Positions 17,216 through 24,182 of a stretch of 64,000 nucleotides of DNA are shown here, piece by piece. Position 1 is the stretch's first letter. Each line of letters opens with the position of its first letter. The position numbers and the translations under genes are program-made. Under the pieces are notes generated by a model. It ran no database searches and was not told the origin of the DNA. It was given only the letters and a program-made list of their open reading frames with translations. This DNA is from Campylobacter concisus (GTDB lineage Bacteria > Campylobacterota > Campylobacteria > Campylobacterales > Campylobacteraceae). Location of the stretch: the NCBI RefSeq assembly GCF_001298465.1, contig NZ_CP012541.1, positions 806,001-870,000 of the forward strand, given 5' to 3'.

Positions 17216-18358
17216 TTAAATAATTTGAATTGTGAGCGTTAGAACAGAGTTTATTTCGCTGTCTTGCTCGACTGAAAAAAGATACTTTAAAAACCATATA
17301 TCTTTAAGGATAGGCACGCCATTACGTTGCTTAGAAGTAGTCGTTTTATTAATACCGCTAAGAACTAGAACGTCGCCACGCTTTAAAGAATACGAGCTTT
17401 TAAGCTCCTTTTTTGAAACAATGGGCGTTAATGATGTACTTTGAGAGAGAATATCTTCAAGTATTAAGTGTAAGTCAAAATCAATGTGATCAGATAAAAT
17501 GATAGGCTTTAAATTTATCTTTAAACCAATGTCTTTATATTCATAACTATCAGTCTTTTGATAATTTAAATTAGATATATCAGTTTTTGAAACTAAATAA
17601 GGGATATTTTGAACGGAACTAAAATAAACTTCGGTGTGATTTTTTGCCGTCAATACTGGCGATGAGATAATTTTTGTAATGCCATTTGTGTCAAGAAAAT
17701 TTAATATGCCAAAAAAGGCACGATCATCATTTTTAATAATATTTGAATTAGTAATATAAGGGGAAGTAATCAGATTAATATAATAAGCTAAATCGCCGTG
17801 ATTAAGTGGCTTAAGCAAGCCCTTTAAATTTGTGCCTAAATCTTTAATGTCTTTTAGATTTGTTTCAGTGATAGTCAGTTTAAATGTTACTTGCTCCAGG
17901 CTCTTATCAATCTTTGAAATGGCTTCTTTAATCTGATCAAATATATAGTCATCAGCCCTAAAGAAAACCGAATTAGAAGACGTCGAATAAGTAGCATTTA
18001 AATCAAACTGGCTAAGAATTTTATTAACGTCATCATAAACATAATTCTTTAGCTCGATACGCCTAAGATCATAATCAGGCAATTTTTGAGAGCTTACGTA
18101 GTAGAAATTATCCTTTTTATAAAGGTATAAATTCTTAGCTTCAAGCATTTTTCTAAACATTGCAATCGTGATCTTAACTTCATCTTCATAGATAAAATAA
18201 TATTCGCCCTGGTGTATGCTTTCATCAGTTACAATGGCTATATTATTAGCCCTACTAGTAAGACGTGCGAAATCTAAAAGATCAGTATAAATTTCGGCAG
18301 CAAACAAGCTATTTAAAAACAGCAGCGGAAGAACTAGGAACTTGATTAAACTTTTCAT
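17216..18358 (-). CDS. Phage-encoded secretin (pIV-like outer-membrane channel)
   Basis: A 380-residue secretin with a Sec signal peptide (MKSLIKFLVLPLLFLNSLFAAE). An N-domain region follows (about 25-150, including a segment VNKILSQFDLN). The C-terminal secretin core ends in the signature SLKRGDVLVLSG and NGVPILKDIWFLKYLF. It forms the outer-membrane pore for phage extrusion. ATG 18358 is preferred to GTG 18367 because AAAGGTG precedes it by 6 bases. The gene overlaps the zot 3' end by 50 bases. Carrying its own secretin makes the phage independent of host secretion channels. Confidence 0.88.
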   Translation of the reverse strand: MKSLIKFLVLPLLFLNSLFAAEIYTDLLDFARLTSRANNIAIVTDESIHQGEYYFIYEDEVKITIAMFRKMLEAKNLYLYKKDNFYYVSSQKLPDYDLRRIELKNYVYDDVNKILSQFDLNATYSTSSNSVFFRADDYIFDQIKEAISKIDKSLEQVTFKLTITETNLKDIKDLGTNLKGLLKPLNHGDLAYYINLITSPYITNSNIIKNDDRAFFGILNFLDTNGITKIISSPVLTAKNHTEVYFSSVQNIPYLVSKTDISNLNYQKTDSYEYKDIGLKINLKPIILSDHIDFDLHLILEDILSQSTSLTPIVSKKELKSSYSLKRGDVLVLSGINKTTTSKQRNGVPILKDIWFLKYLFSVEQDSEINSVLTLTIQII

Positions 18359-19448
18359 CGGAAACACCTTTGTTATTTTTTGAAATTAAATTTTGAAAAA
18401 CTGGCTTGTCAAATACATAGTAGTACTTGACAAGCTCGTGAGATTTTGGCTCGTAATAAAAATATAATGGCGTATACATTGAAGATATGTAACTAAGTAA
18501 TGATAATGGGTATAAATGATAGTCGTCGTCAAAATGGCAAGATGAATTAACGCAAGTAATGTTATATATATAAATTTCTGGCACATCGGAACTATTTTTA
18601 ATGTTATTTTTTGAAGTGTCTTTGAATATATCTGGAAAATCTGAAATACTATTTTTTTGAGAATTTGAAAAAGAAGTTTTATCTTGATTTGATAAATTGT
18701 TTTCAGCTGGAGTGTCAGGCTTAAAAATAGACATAACAACAAAATAAAAATAAAGCAAAAGAAAAATAAATACAACAATAGCCAGTAAAAAATAAAATCT
18801 TACAAATGATTTTTTATTTGAACTTTGTCCGGAGTGATATAAATTAAATACTTCTTCAAGATATGGAATATTAATAATCTCTAATCTATCTTTTTTATAA
18901 AGCCTATAAGATGCAAAAACTTCATAACGGAATTTCTTTGAAAATAATCTTTTTGCGCTATCAACTGCCCTATAAAATTTCTCTGCTATACGTTTATATT
19001 CGTTATTAACTAGGGTTAAATCTTGAGTAATTAAATAAATATCCTGGTATAAATGGCGATGGTAGGTAAGCCACCAAACTAAAATTTCGTCTTTTTTGTC
19101 TTTAAAAAAATTATGACACTCATCAAGAACAAATACGCAACCATATAAATTTAACTCTTTGGCTTTTTCATTAACTTCGTTATCGGTTGCACCAGTCTTA
19201 TATAAAGCATATAAATTTCTTAAGCCTAAATAGAACTCATCAAAATCGAACTTTTTAAATTTGTCGGATAACTCAAACTTGAACTCATTTATATTTGTGT
19301 AGCAAAATGAATAACTAGGCTTTTCTTTTGGCTTTGCAAATTTAGATAAAAATGTTTTCTTTGGCTCAAATAAAAAGGTCTGATAAATCATATATACTGC
19401 GTAATATGTTTTACCACTACCAGGATTGCCAACTAAATAAGTAATCAT
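18309..19448 (-). CDS. zot: Zonula occludens toxin-like phage assembly ATPase (Zot, pI-like)
   Basis: A 379-residue protein with the Zot/pI layout. It has a cytosolic P-loop ATPase domain (Walker A G7-NPGSGKT14, Walker B VFVLDECHNF at 105-114), one TM helix at about 216-239, and a roughly 140-residue periplasmic C-terminal domain with a pair of Cys (TCVNSSCHF). It powers extrusion of phage DNA through the secretin. In Vibrio cholerae and C. concisus the homologues have been linked to loosened epithelial tight junctions. Whether this variant is active on epithelium cannot be read here. Confidence 0.92.
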   Translation of the reverse strand: MITYLVGNPGSGKTYYAVYMIYQTFLFEPKKTFLSKFAKPKEKPSYSFCYTNINEFKFELSDKFKKFDFDEFYLGLRNLYALYKTGATDNEVNEKAKELNLYGCVFVLDECHNFFKDKKDEILVWWLTYHRHLYQDIYLITQDLTLVNNEYKRIAEKFYRAVDSAKRLFSKKFRYEVFASYRLYKKDRLEIINIPYLEEVFNLYHSGQSSNKKSFVRFYFLLAIVVFIFLLLYFYFVVMSIFKPDTPAENNLSNQDKTSFSNSQKNSISDFPDIFKDTSKNNIKNSSDVPEIYIYNITCVNSSCHFDDDYHLYPLSLLSYISSMYTPLYFYYEPKSHELVKYYYVFDKPVFQNLISKNNKGVSDEKFNQVPSSSAAVFK

Positions 19449-19450
19449 TT

Positions 19451-19867
19451 TTAAAGCTTTGCCAAAATAAATGTAACTAAAGTTTCGCGAATAAATCTAA
19501 AAATAGTAATGCCTATCTTTGTCGCATAAACTACAAAAAATGAAAGCAAGATAGGCGAAAATATAGAAAACACATCACAAAAGGCATTCCAAGCACCAAG
19601 AGATTTTAAAATAGAAAAAGCAGTCGTAACGATCTTATCACTACCAATAGAGAGATTATTAACATAATCAATAATGTAGTTAATCTTAGAATAGATGAAA
19701 TTAATAATATAAATAACAGCAGCAGCATAAGATAAAACAAGAGCACCTAAAATTACGTTAATAACAACCATTTTAGAAAATGTAATAGCTTTAAAAACAA
19801 AATTAATAGCATTTTCCCATTTAAAAAAGCGAAAGAATAAAACAATAGTAGCTATAATTGCTTGCAT
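19451..19867 (-). CDS. Minor coat protein pVI-like (DUF2523-like membrane protein)
   Basis: A 138-residue, very hydrophobic protein with three predicted TM helices (about 34-60, 90-120 and a C-terminal amphipathic segment). It lies between the pIII-like and Zot genes with 2-3 base gaps, exactly where pVI lies in filamentous phages. pVI proteins cap the virion end together with pIII and are released on completion. Sequence identity to known pVI is not visible by eye; the call rests on size, topology and position. Confidence 0.75.
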   Translation of the reverse strand: MQAIIATIVLFFRFFKWENAINFVFKAITFSKMVVINVILGALVLSYAAAVIYIINFIYSKINYIIDYVNNLSIGSDKIVTTAFSILKSLGAWNAFCDVFSIFSPILLSFFVVYATKIGITIFRFIRETLVTFILAKL

Positions 19868-19870
19868 ATC

Positions 19871-21283
19871 TTACCACCCCATAAAAGTAAAAATAAATAG
19901 CTTGGCTATTAAAAATAAAAACAACAAAAAGAAAGCTACAAAGAAAAAGACATAAAGAGAAGAAGCAATCGGCGAAAGAATACTACAAAAATCAAAGACA
20001 ACTTTTTTACTGAAAAAAACCATATCTATATCAAAACTTAAAGGGCAAGTGTTAGGAATACCGCCTTTTTTTAAGCTCATTAAATTGCCATCTTTGATTT
20101 TTGAGATAGTATCATTTAAGCTTTTTTTAATACCATCAATAGGCTCAAAAAGATTATTAATATTTTCCTTATACGTATTTGCGAGATCAGCGGTTCTTTC
20201 TTCAAGCTCGCCATAATCTATATTGCCAGGTGTAGCGTTTTCAGAATTGCCATTGTTTCCTTGTCCGCCACCTTGTCCGCCGTTTCCTTGATTATTGCCA
20301 CCGCTTGAACCACCGCCAGTACCGCCACTCGATCCGCCGTTATTTCCACCAGATGAGCCGCCACCAGTGCCACCACTTGAACCACCGCCACTGGAGCCGC
20401 CACCGCCAGGCGTAGTATTGTCTTTGTCTTTATCTTTGCTTGGATCTTCTTTATCTTTGTCTTTATTTGGATTTTCCTTGTCTTTATCCTTATTCGGGTC
20501 TTCTTTTTCTTTATCCTTATCTTTATTAGAATTTTCTTTGCTTTTATCAAATTTGAAAGTAATCAATCTTTCATCTTTGCAATGTGCCTGAACAATATTA
20601 GGTTTATTAGGATCCCAAGCATAACCAGGATTATAAGAAGAGCCAAGACCAGAGCAGTAACATCTTGCAATATCATCTATTGTTAAAGCACTAGAACAAT
20701 TTATACAAGTATAATCAGAAGTAAAAAATTTATGATTATCTTCATCAGTGCAATCAACAACACAAGCATTAGTTTTAACATTCCATAATTGACCAGCTGG
20801 ACAAGGATCAACGCATTGCATAGTGTCGGTGTTAAATTCTTGATTTAGCTTACATCTAGCAACTTCTTTGGAATTGAAAACAATAAAATCATAATAATTA
20901 AAAAGAGGGTCTTTTGTATTATCAGAAGCAACATAACGTTCATAATCGCCAATACTGCCACGCTGACCAAAGCGACCAACTCTAAGATTGCCACCTATAT
21001 AAACATGACCGTAACCAACATAAAAACCTGGAGTTCTTGAGCCTAAAAAATAATAGGCATCTTGGCTAATTGTAAAAGAATATATAAAGTAATAGCCAGT
21101 TTCTGGCGATCTAAGACCGAAATAATTATTACCTTTTAAAAATTTGCCATCGATAGGCTTAAAGGAACTAGGTAAATTATAATCACGCATAACATAATAA
21201 TAGCCGTTATCGCCATTTTTAGAAAAAGCAAGAGAGCATAAAAGAGATAAGAAAATGAAAGATCTAATTAGAAATTTCACCAT
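19871..21283 (-). CDS. Minor coat / adsorption protein pIII-like
   Basis: A 470-residue secreted protein. It has a signal peptide (MVKFLIRSFIFLSLLCSLAFS), an N-terminal domain of about 130 residues, and a Cys-rich region (about 145-225, at least ten Cys, e.g. CPAGQLWN and CYCSGLG). Then follow a charged linker of KDKDKE-type repeats and a long Gly/Ser linker (GGGSSGG). The C-terminal domain ends in a TM anchor (FFFVAFFLLFLFLIAKLF). This is the pIII plan: receptor-binding domains on flexible linkers and a membrane-anchored base. The receptor is unknown. Codon repeats in the linkers make this a likely site of length variation. Confidence 0.85.
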   Translation of the reverse strand: MVKFLIRSFIFLSLLCSLAFSKNGDNGYYYVMRDYNLPSSFKPIDGKFLKGNNYFGLRSPETGYYFIYSFTISQDAYYFLGSRTPGFYVGYGHVYIGGNLRVGRFGQRGSIGDYERYVASDNTKDPLFNYYDFIVFNSKEVARCKLNQEFNTDTMQCVDPCPAGQLWNVKTNACVVDCTDEDNHKFFTSDYTCINCSSALTIDDIARCYCSGLGSSYNPGYAWDPNKPNIVQAHCKDERLITFKFDKSKENSNKDKDKEKEDPNKDKDKENPNKDKDKEDPSKDKDKDNTTPGGGGSSGGGSSGGTGGGSSGGNNGGSSGGTGGGSSGGNNQGNGGQGGGQGNNGNSENATPGNIDYGELEERTADLANTYKENINNLFEPIDGIKKSLNDTISKIKDGNLMSLKKGGIPNTCPLSFDIDMVFFSKKVVFDFCSILSPIASSLYVFFFVAFFLLFLFLIAKLFIFTFMGW

Positions 21284-21289
21284 AAAGCC

Positions 21290-21409
21290 TTATAAAAATC
21301 TTTTTGTTAAAAGAGTTAAAGCGGCACAAATAGGCAAAGATAAGATTAAGAACCAAATAAAAATCGAAAAGAAGTAATCAAAAGCAGGGATACCAATAAC
21401 ACTAAACAT
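21290..21409 (-). CDS. Prophage micro-protein, 39 aa, single TM
   Basis: ATG at 21409 opens a 39-residue frame (MFSVIGIPAFDYFFSIFIWF ... LTKRFL) that stops 6 bases before the pIII-like start. It is one hydrophobic helix with a basic C-terminus, the shape of filamentous minor coat proteins pVII and pIX. It was too short for the usual ORF cutoffs. The call is by size, topology and position. Confidence 0.6.
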   Translation of the reverse strand: MFSVIGIPAFDYFFSIFIWFLILSLPICAALTLLTKRFL

Positions 21410-21422
21410 TTTAAACACCTTT

Positions 21423-21542
21423 TTACATTTTGGATAAGATTATGAAGATAAACAAGCAGACCAAGAAACCACATAAAGCACCAGTAAGCGACATTAAGAA
21501 GTTATATTGCTCTATTGATAAATCAAGATAAACTTTATCCAT
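21423..21542 (-). CDS. Prophage micro-protein, 39 aa, single TM
   Basis: A 39-residue protein from ATG 21542 (MDKVYLDLSIEQYNFLMSL ... IILSKM). A longer frame from 21605 adds an unlikely basic N-terminus. It has a short acidic amphipathic N-terminus, then one TM helix and a Lys-Met end. It lies 13 bases upstream of the next micro-protein. It is another pVII/pIX-type candidate. Confidence 0.6.
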   Translation of the reverse strand: MDKVYLDLSIEQYNFLMSLTGALCGFLVCLFIFIILSKM

Positions 21543-21632
21543 AAAATTAAACCCTAATAAAAACCTGACGCACTTCACTTGTCGGCTTAAAGCTTTGCTT
21601 TGCACTCTGCTTTAAGCTTTAAAATTTATGTG

Positions 21633-21758
21633 CTAACTTTTAAAAAGACTAAAAGCGGAAGTAATGGCAGTAACACAAGCAAAAAAGACAATTACAACAG
21701 CAAAGAAAGAATTTAAAAAAATTCCCAATTTCGTAACGTCTATAAAATCAAAATACAC
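21633..21758 (-). CDS. Prophage micro-protein, 41 aa, single TM
   Basis: A GTG start at 21758 is preceded by AAAAAGG at the right distance and opens a 41-residue frame (VYFDFIDVTKLGIFLNSFFA ... FSLFKS). One TM helix is flanked by an acidic N-terminus and a Lys near the end. It follows the pVIII-like gene and its terminator. The start codon is uncertain because no ATG is present. Confidence 0.5.
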   Translation of the reverse strand: MYFDFIDVTKLGIFLNSFFAVVIVFFACVTAITSAFSLFKS

Positions 21759-21774
21759 TTTTAACCTTTTTAAA

Positions 21775-21796
21775 AATTAGCCCCCCAATAAAGGGG
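21775..21796 (-). terminator. Terminator after the major coat gene
   Basis: On the minus strand CCCC (21793-21796), a short loop, then GGGG and TAATTTTTAAAAAGG follow 7 bases after the coat stop. A strong terminator behind gene VIII is typical of filamentous phages, where it sets coat protein in excess over distal genes. Confidence 0.6.
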
Positions 21797-21802
21797 AACA
21801 AG

Positions 21803-22024
21803 CTATTTCAAAAGAGAAAGACCTTTTTTAACAGCAAAAATTGCAGCTAAAACAATAATAACCGCACCAGCTACGCTCATAAATGGACCAACATTAAGAT
21901 CGCCAGTTACTGTGCCATCTGCACCCATTGTTATACCAGCTGCAAGAGCATTGCTTGACATTGTGCTAACAGCAGCAACACCACCTAGAACCTTAGCTTT
22001 AGTAGAAGAAAGAAATTTTTTCAT
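21803..22024 (-). CDS. Major coat protein precursor (pVIII-like)
   Basis: A 73-residue precursor. A signal peptide (MKKFLSSTKAKVLGGVAAVSTMSSNALA, about 28 residues) leaves a mature protein of about 45 residues. That protein has a polar N-terminus (ITMGADGTVTGDLN), a TM helix (VAGAVIIVLAAIFAV) and a basic end (KKGLSLLK) that contacts phage DNA. This is the diagnostic plan of filamentous major coats. It has a terminator behind it and a hairpin in front, consistent with a separately tuned, abundant transcript. Confidence 0.88.
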   Translation of the reverse strand: MKKFLSSTKAKVLGGVAAVSTMSSNALAAGITMGADGTVTGDLNVGPFMSVAGAVIIVLAAIFAVKKGLSLLK

Positions 22025-22096
22025 CTCTAACCCTTTTTTATTGAAATTTAGTAGCCTTAACTACTTATTTAAGGAAACACACTTAAATAAATAGTT

Positions 22097-22115
22097 AAAG
22101 GGGCTAAACCCCTTT
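22097..22115. terminator. Hairpin between micro-protein and coat gene
   Basis: AAAGGGG-CTAAA-CCCCTTT forms a 7-bp stem with a 5-base loop. On the plus strand it has a T run; on the minus strand, the direction of the phage genes, it would act as a partial terminator or an mRNA-stabilising processing structure just before the coat gene. Confidence 0.5.
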
Positions 22116-22116
22116 T

Positions 22117-22239
22117 TTATCTATTTATGGAACTTTTATCTTTAAAATCTTGCTTTAAAGCAAAGAAAAGACCGAAGCCGACACAAACAAAAATAATGGT
22201 AAAAGAAATTAAAATAGCGTCAGATATAACATCAAACAT
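22117..22239 (-). CDS. Prophage micro-protein, 40 aa, single TM
   Basis: ATG at 22239 opens a 40-residue frame (MFDVISDAILISFTIIFVCV ... KDKSSINR): acidic N-terminus, one TM helix, charged tail. It lies between the ssDNA-binding candidate (21 bases upstream) and the coat gene. In filamentous phages the equivalent slot holds pVII/pIX, so this is the best positional candidate for one of them. Confidence 0.6.
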   Translation of the reverse strand: MFDVISDAILISFTIIFVCVGFGLFFALKQDFKDKSSINR

Positions 22240-22260
22240 TTTTATAATTGCCTTTACTTA

Positions 22261-22638
22261 TTATTTGTTTTCAGTCTTTTTTACTGGCTTTGTGTCAAAC
22301 AAAAAATATTCAATCGGATTTGCTATTGTGATAATTCTTTGATCGTTAGGGAAGCCACCTTCAACCGGTATCTCTTCGCCTTTTTTAAATTTTTCTTTTA
22401 TTGCAGCCGCTACAAGTCCAGCGGTATTATTATCTGGGCAGATAATTTTAAAAACTACTTTTTGCTCTACTTCATCAGTAAAGCCAGTCTTTTCATTAAC
22501 AACGTCATAAATATTTGAAGAAGAAATACGAACTGAAGAAGAGTAATCATTACCTTCAAACTTACCAGAAGCCGAACTTCTAACAAGACCACCCCTAAGA
22601 ACATACTTTAAATCATATTCAGATTTAACGATTTGCAT
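22261..22638 (-). CDS. Probable phage ssDNA-binding protein (pV-like)
   Basis: A 125-residue soluble protein beginning MQIVKSEYDLKYVLRGG. ATG 22638 is preferred over GTG 22647 because AAAGGTG precedes it by 7 bases. It is predicted mostly beta with a basic/polar surface. It is the first gene of the minus-strand structural operon, where filamentous phages place gene V, the protein that coats nascent single strands before packaging. No family motif was recognised, so the function is inferred from position and size. Confidence 0.5.
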   Translation of the reverse strand: MQIVKSEYDLKYVLRGGLVRSSASGKFEGNDYSSSVRISSSNIYDVVNEKTGFTDEVEQKVVFKIICPDNNTAGLVAAAIKEKFKKGEEIPVEGGFPNDQRIITIANPIEYFLFDTKPVKKTENK

Positions 22639-22668
22639 TTTTAACACCTTTTTTTAATTTATTTTTTT

Positions 22669-22719
22669 GAAACACCATTTAACATAGCCCCGAAAAGGTG
22701 TTTCGTCCAAACGGGGCTA
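22669..22719. promoter_or_regulatory. Interleaved inverted repeats with H-type pseudoknot geometry
   Basis: Four 8-base arms alternate. GAAACACC (22669-22676) pairs with GGTGTTTC (22697-22704), and TAGCCCCG (22685-22692) pairs with CGGGGCTA (22712-22719). Both pairings are perfect. The intervening segments are 8, 4 and 7 bases. In single-stranded DNA or in the 5' leader of the pV-like mRNA the two stems can form together as a pseudoknot. It is 31 bases upstream of the pV-like start. Packaging signal and translational switch are both possible. Confidence 0.65.
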
Positions 22720-22756
22720 AAATAGTTTAATGCCATATTCAGGGCAAAACCTATGC

Positions 22757-22798
22757 AATTTTTGATATAATTTTGTTGCGAACAAAAATCAAAAAATT
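22757..22798. promoter_or_regulatory. AT-rich hairpin / divergent promoter region
   Basis: AATTTTTGAT (22757-22766) pairs with ATCAAAAAATT (22788-22798), with an inner stem TTTTGTT-GCG-AACAAAA (22771-22787). A TATAAT (22766-22771) is embedded. It lies between the divergent structural and regulatory arms of the prophage. Confidence 0.45.
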
Positions 22799-22817
22799 AT
22801 GCACAATAATTGTGCAT
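22799..22817. promoter_or_regulatory. Perfect 19-bp palindrome, probable operator
   Basis: ATGCACAAT and ATTGTGCAT are exact inverted repeats around a single A. It lies 77 bases before the small HTH gene and 161 bases before the divergent pV-like gene, a typical place for a repressor operator. It directly abuts the AT-rich hairpin. Confidence 0.6.
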
Positions 22818-22893
22818 TTGGATAATGAAATGTTAAATAAAAAACCCTTAAAAATTAATAAAATGCAAAATAATTTGTCAAAAAGTATGAAAA

Positions 22894-23112
22894 ATGACTA
22901 GACAAGAATTAGCAGACAAATTAAATATTACTAGAAATACACTCACAAATTGGGAAAAAGAAAAGCCAGAATTAATACGATTAATAAATCAAGGTTTAGC
23001 ATTAGATGAACAAATTTTAGAAACCAAAAAATTTCTAGAAAGATTAGAAAAAATAAGAGAAAAAGCAAACAATGGAAAAATAAATACTAAGATAAATAAA
23101 TCAGAGGAATAA
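22894..23112 (+). CDS. Small helix-turn-helix regulator of the prophage
   Basis: A 72-residue protein. Residues 3-24 (RQELADKLNITRNTLTNWEK) form a clear HTH with recognition helix RNTLTNWEK. A Leu/Lys-rich coiled tail (LDEQILETKKFLERLEKI) could dimerise it. It is divergent from the structural operon and downstream of a perfect palindrome, so it is the natural candidate for the lysogeny or copy-number repressor. Its stop overlaps the next start (TAATG). Confidence 0.75.
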   Translation: MTRQELADKLNITRNTLTNWEKEKPELIRLINQGLALDEQILETKKFLERLEKIREKANNGKINTKINKSEE

Positions 23113-23897
23113 TGTTGGAACAAAATTTAAATCTAATTATTCCACTCATAAAAATTTTTATATCTGTAATGCCTATTTTATTATTTATATTTTTAATAAA
23201 ATTAATAATAAATTTTATAGAAAAACAAGTAAGAAAAACAAATTTTAAAAAAAGGAATTTTATGCAAATTATAACAGCAAAACAAATAGCAGAAGCATTT
23301 AATAAAAATTCAAAAGAGATAAACGAAGCTTTTGTAAATATAGGTTATGCCGAAAAATGTAGTAATGGATATACAGTAACACAACTTGGAAAAAGTAAAG
23401 GTGGAGAGCAAAATTTTTATATGGGAAAAGCAAATATTAGATGGACAGAAGAAATACTAAAAGATGATATCTTTATAAACGAAATAAAAAAAGAAGAAAA
23501 AGAAGAAAAAGAACAGAAAGAAGAAAAGCAAGAAAATTTTAGAGATAAATTTAAGGCAGAGTATAGAACTAATGATGGACACTATGTAAGAAGCAGGGCT
23601 GAAGTAATTATATCAAACTGGCTATTTGGGGAGTGTATAGCACACGCTTATGAAAAAAGAGTTCCAATAGAAGAAGATATGTATTGCGATTTTTATATAC
23701 CAAAAGGAAAAATTTATATAGAATTTTGGGGATACGAAGAAGATGAAAAATATTTAGCGAGAAAGGAAAAGAAGAAACACCTTTATAAAAAATATGGTTT
23801 AAATTTAATAGAAATAGATAATGAAATAATAAACAATATAGATGACTTTTTACCAAAAGAGCTTTTAAAATTTGGGATTAAATTAAACCTTGATTAA
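23112..23897 (+). CDS. Membrane segment + winged-helix-like + PD-(D/E)XK-like nuclease fusion
   Basis: 261 residues. Residues 8-36 form one strong TM helix. Residues 51-112 (starting MQIITAKQIAEAF) look like the winged-helix region of phage antirepressors. A highly charged Lys/Glu linker spans 124-148. Residues 157-235 resemble a PD-(D/E)XK fold: YVRSRAE (Glu164), YCDFYIP (Asp193) and KIYIEFWGYE (Glu204). The usual motif Lys is replaced by Trp206, as in some divergent families. A second ATG at 23262 has its own AAGGA 5 bases upstream, so a soluble 211-residue form is possible. Function is not established; DNA cleavage or superinfection control are hypotheses. Confidence 0.6.
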   Translation: MLEQNLNLIIPLIKIFISVMPILLFIFLIKLIINFIEKQVRKTNFKKRNFMQIITAKQIAEAFNKNSKEINEAFVNIGYAEKCSNGYTVTQLGKSKGGEQNFYMGKANIRWTEEILKDDIFINEIKKEEKEEKEQKEEKQENFRDKFKAEYRTNDGHYVRSRAEVIISNWLFGECIAHAYEKRVPIEEDMYCDFYIPKGKIYIEFWGYEEDEKYLARKEKKKHLYKKYGLNLIEIDNEIINNIDDFLPKELLKFGIKLNLD

Positions 23898-23903
23898 GAT
23901 ATA

Positions 23904-24182
23904 TTAAGCATAAACGAGCTTAATATCAAGGGCATTTACAACCTTAAATATACTTTCAAATCTAGGTTTTGAATTTTCTTTAAACATCTTATAAAAGCTT
24001 TCCCTATTTAAATTTGCTTTTTTTGCAACTTTCTCAATACCTTTTGATTTTGCTATATAAAACAAAGCCCTTTTAAATTCTTCGATATCGCCATCAGACA
24101 AAACCTGATTTAAATACTCTTTTCTTAATTCATCAGTTGTTAAATAGTCTTCTAAATTAAATTTTGTAAATTCTTCTTTCAT
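23904..24182 (-). CDS. HigA-like antitoxin (HI1420 family)
   Basis: A 92-residue DNA-binding antitoxin. The C-terminal HTH (residues about 48-85, GIEKVAKKANLNRESFYKMF) matches the family of addiction-module antidotes encoded downstream of RelE/HigB-like toxins. The N-terminal EDYLTTDELRKEYLNQVL is the usual toxin-embracing segment. Its start overlaps the toxin stop by 4 bases (ATGA), so the two are coupled. It should repress the shared promoter. Confidence 0.85.
   Translation of the reverse strand: MKEEFTKFNLEDYLTTDELRKEYLNQVLSDGDIEEFKRALFYIAKSKGIEKVAKKANLNRESFYKMFKENSKPRFESIFKVVNALDIKLVYA

Noticed and set aside
20295-20591. 98-residue proline-rich frame on the plus strand
   Set aside because: It is the antisense of the Gly/Ser and KDKDKE linker codons of the pIII-like gene; no ribosome site and no signal for function.
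22127-22342. 71-residue plus-strand frame
   Set aside because: Antisense of the 40-residue micro-protein and the 3' end of the pV-like gene; no ribosome site.
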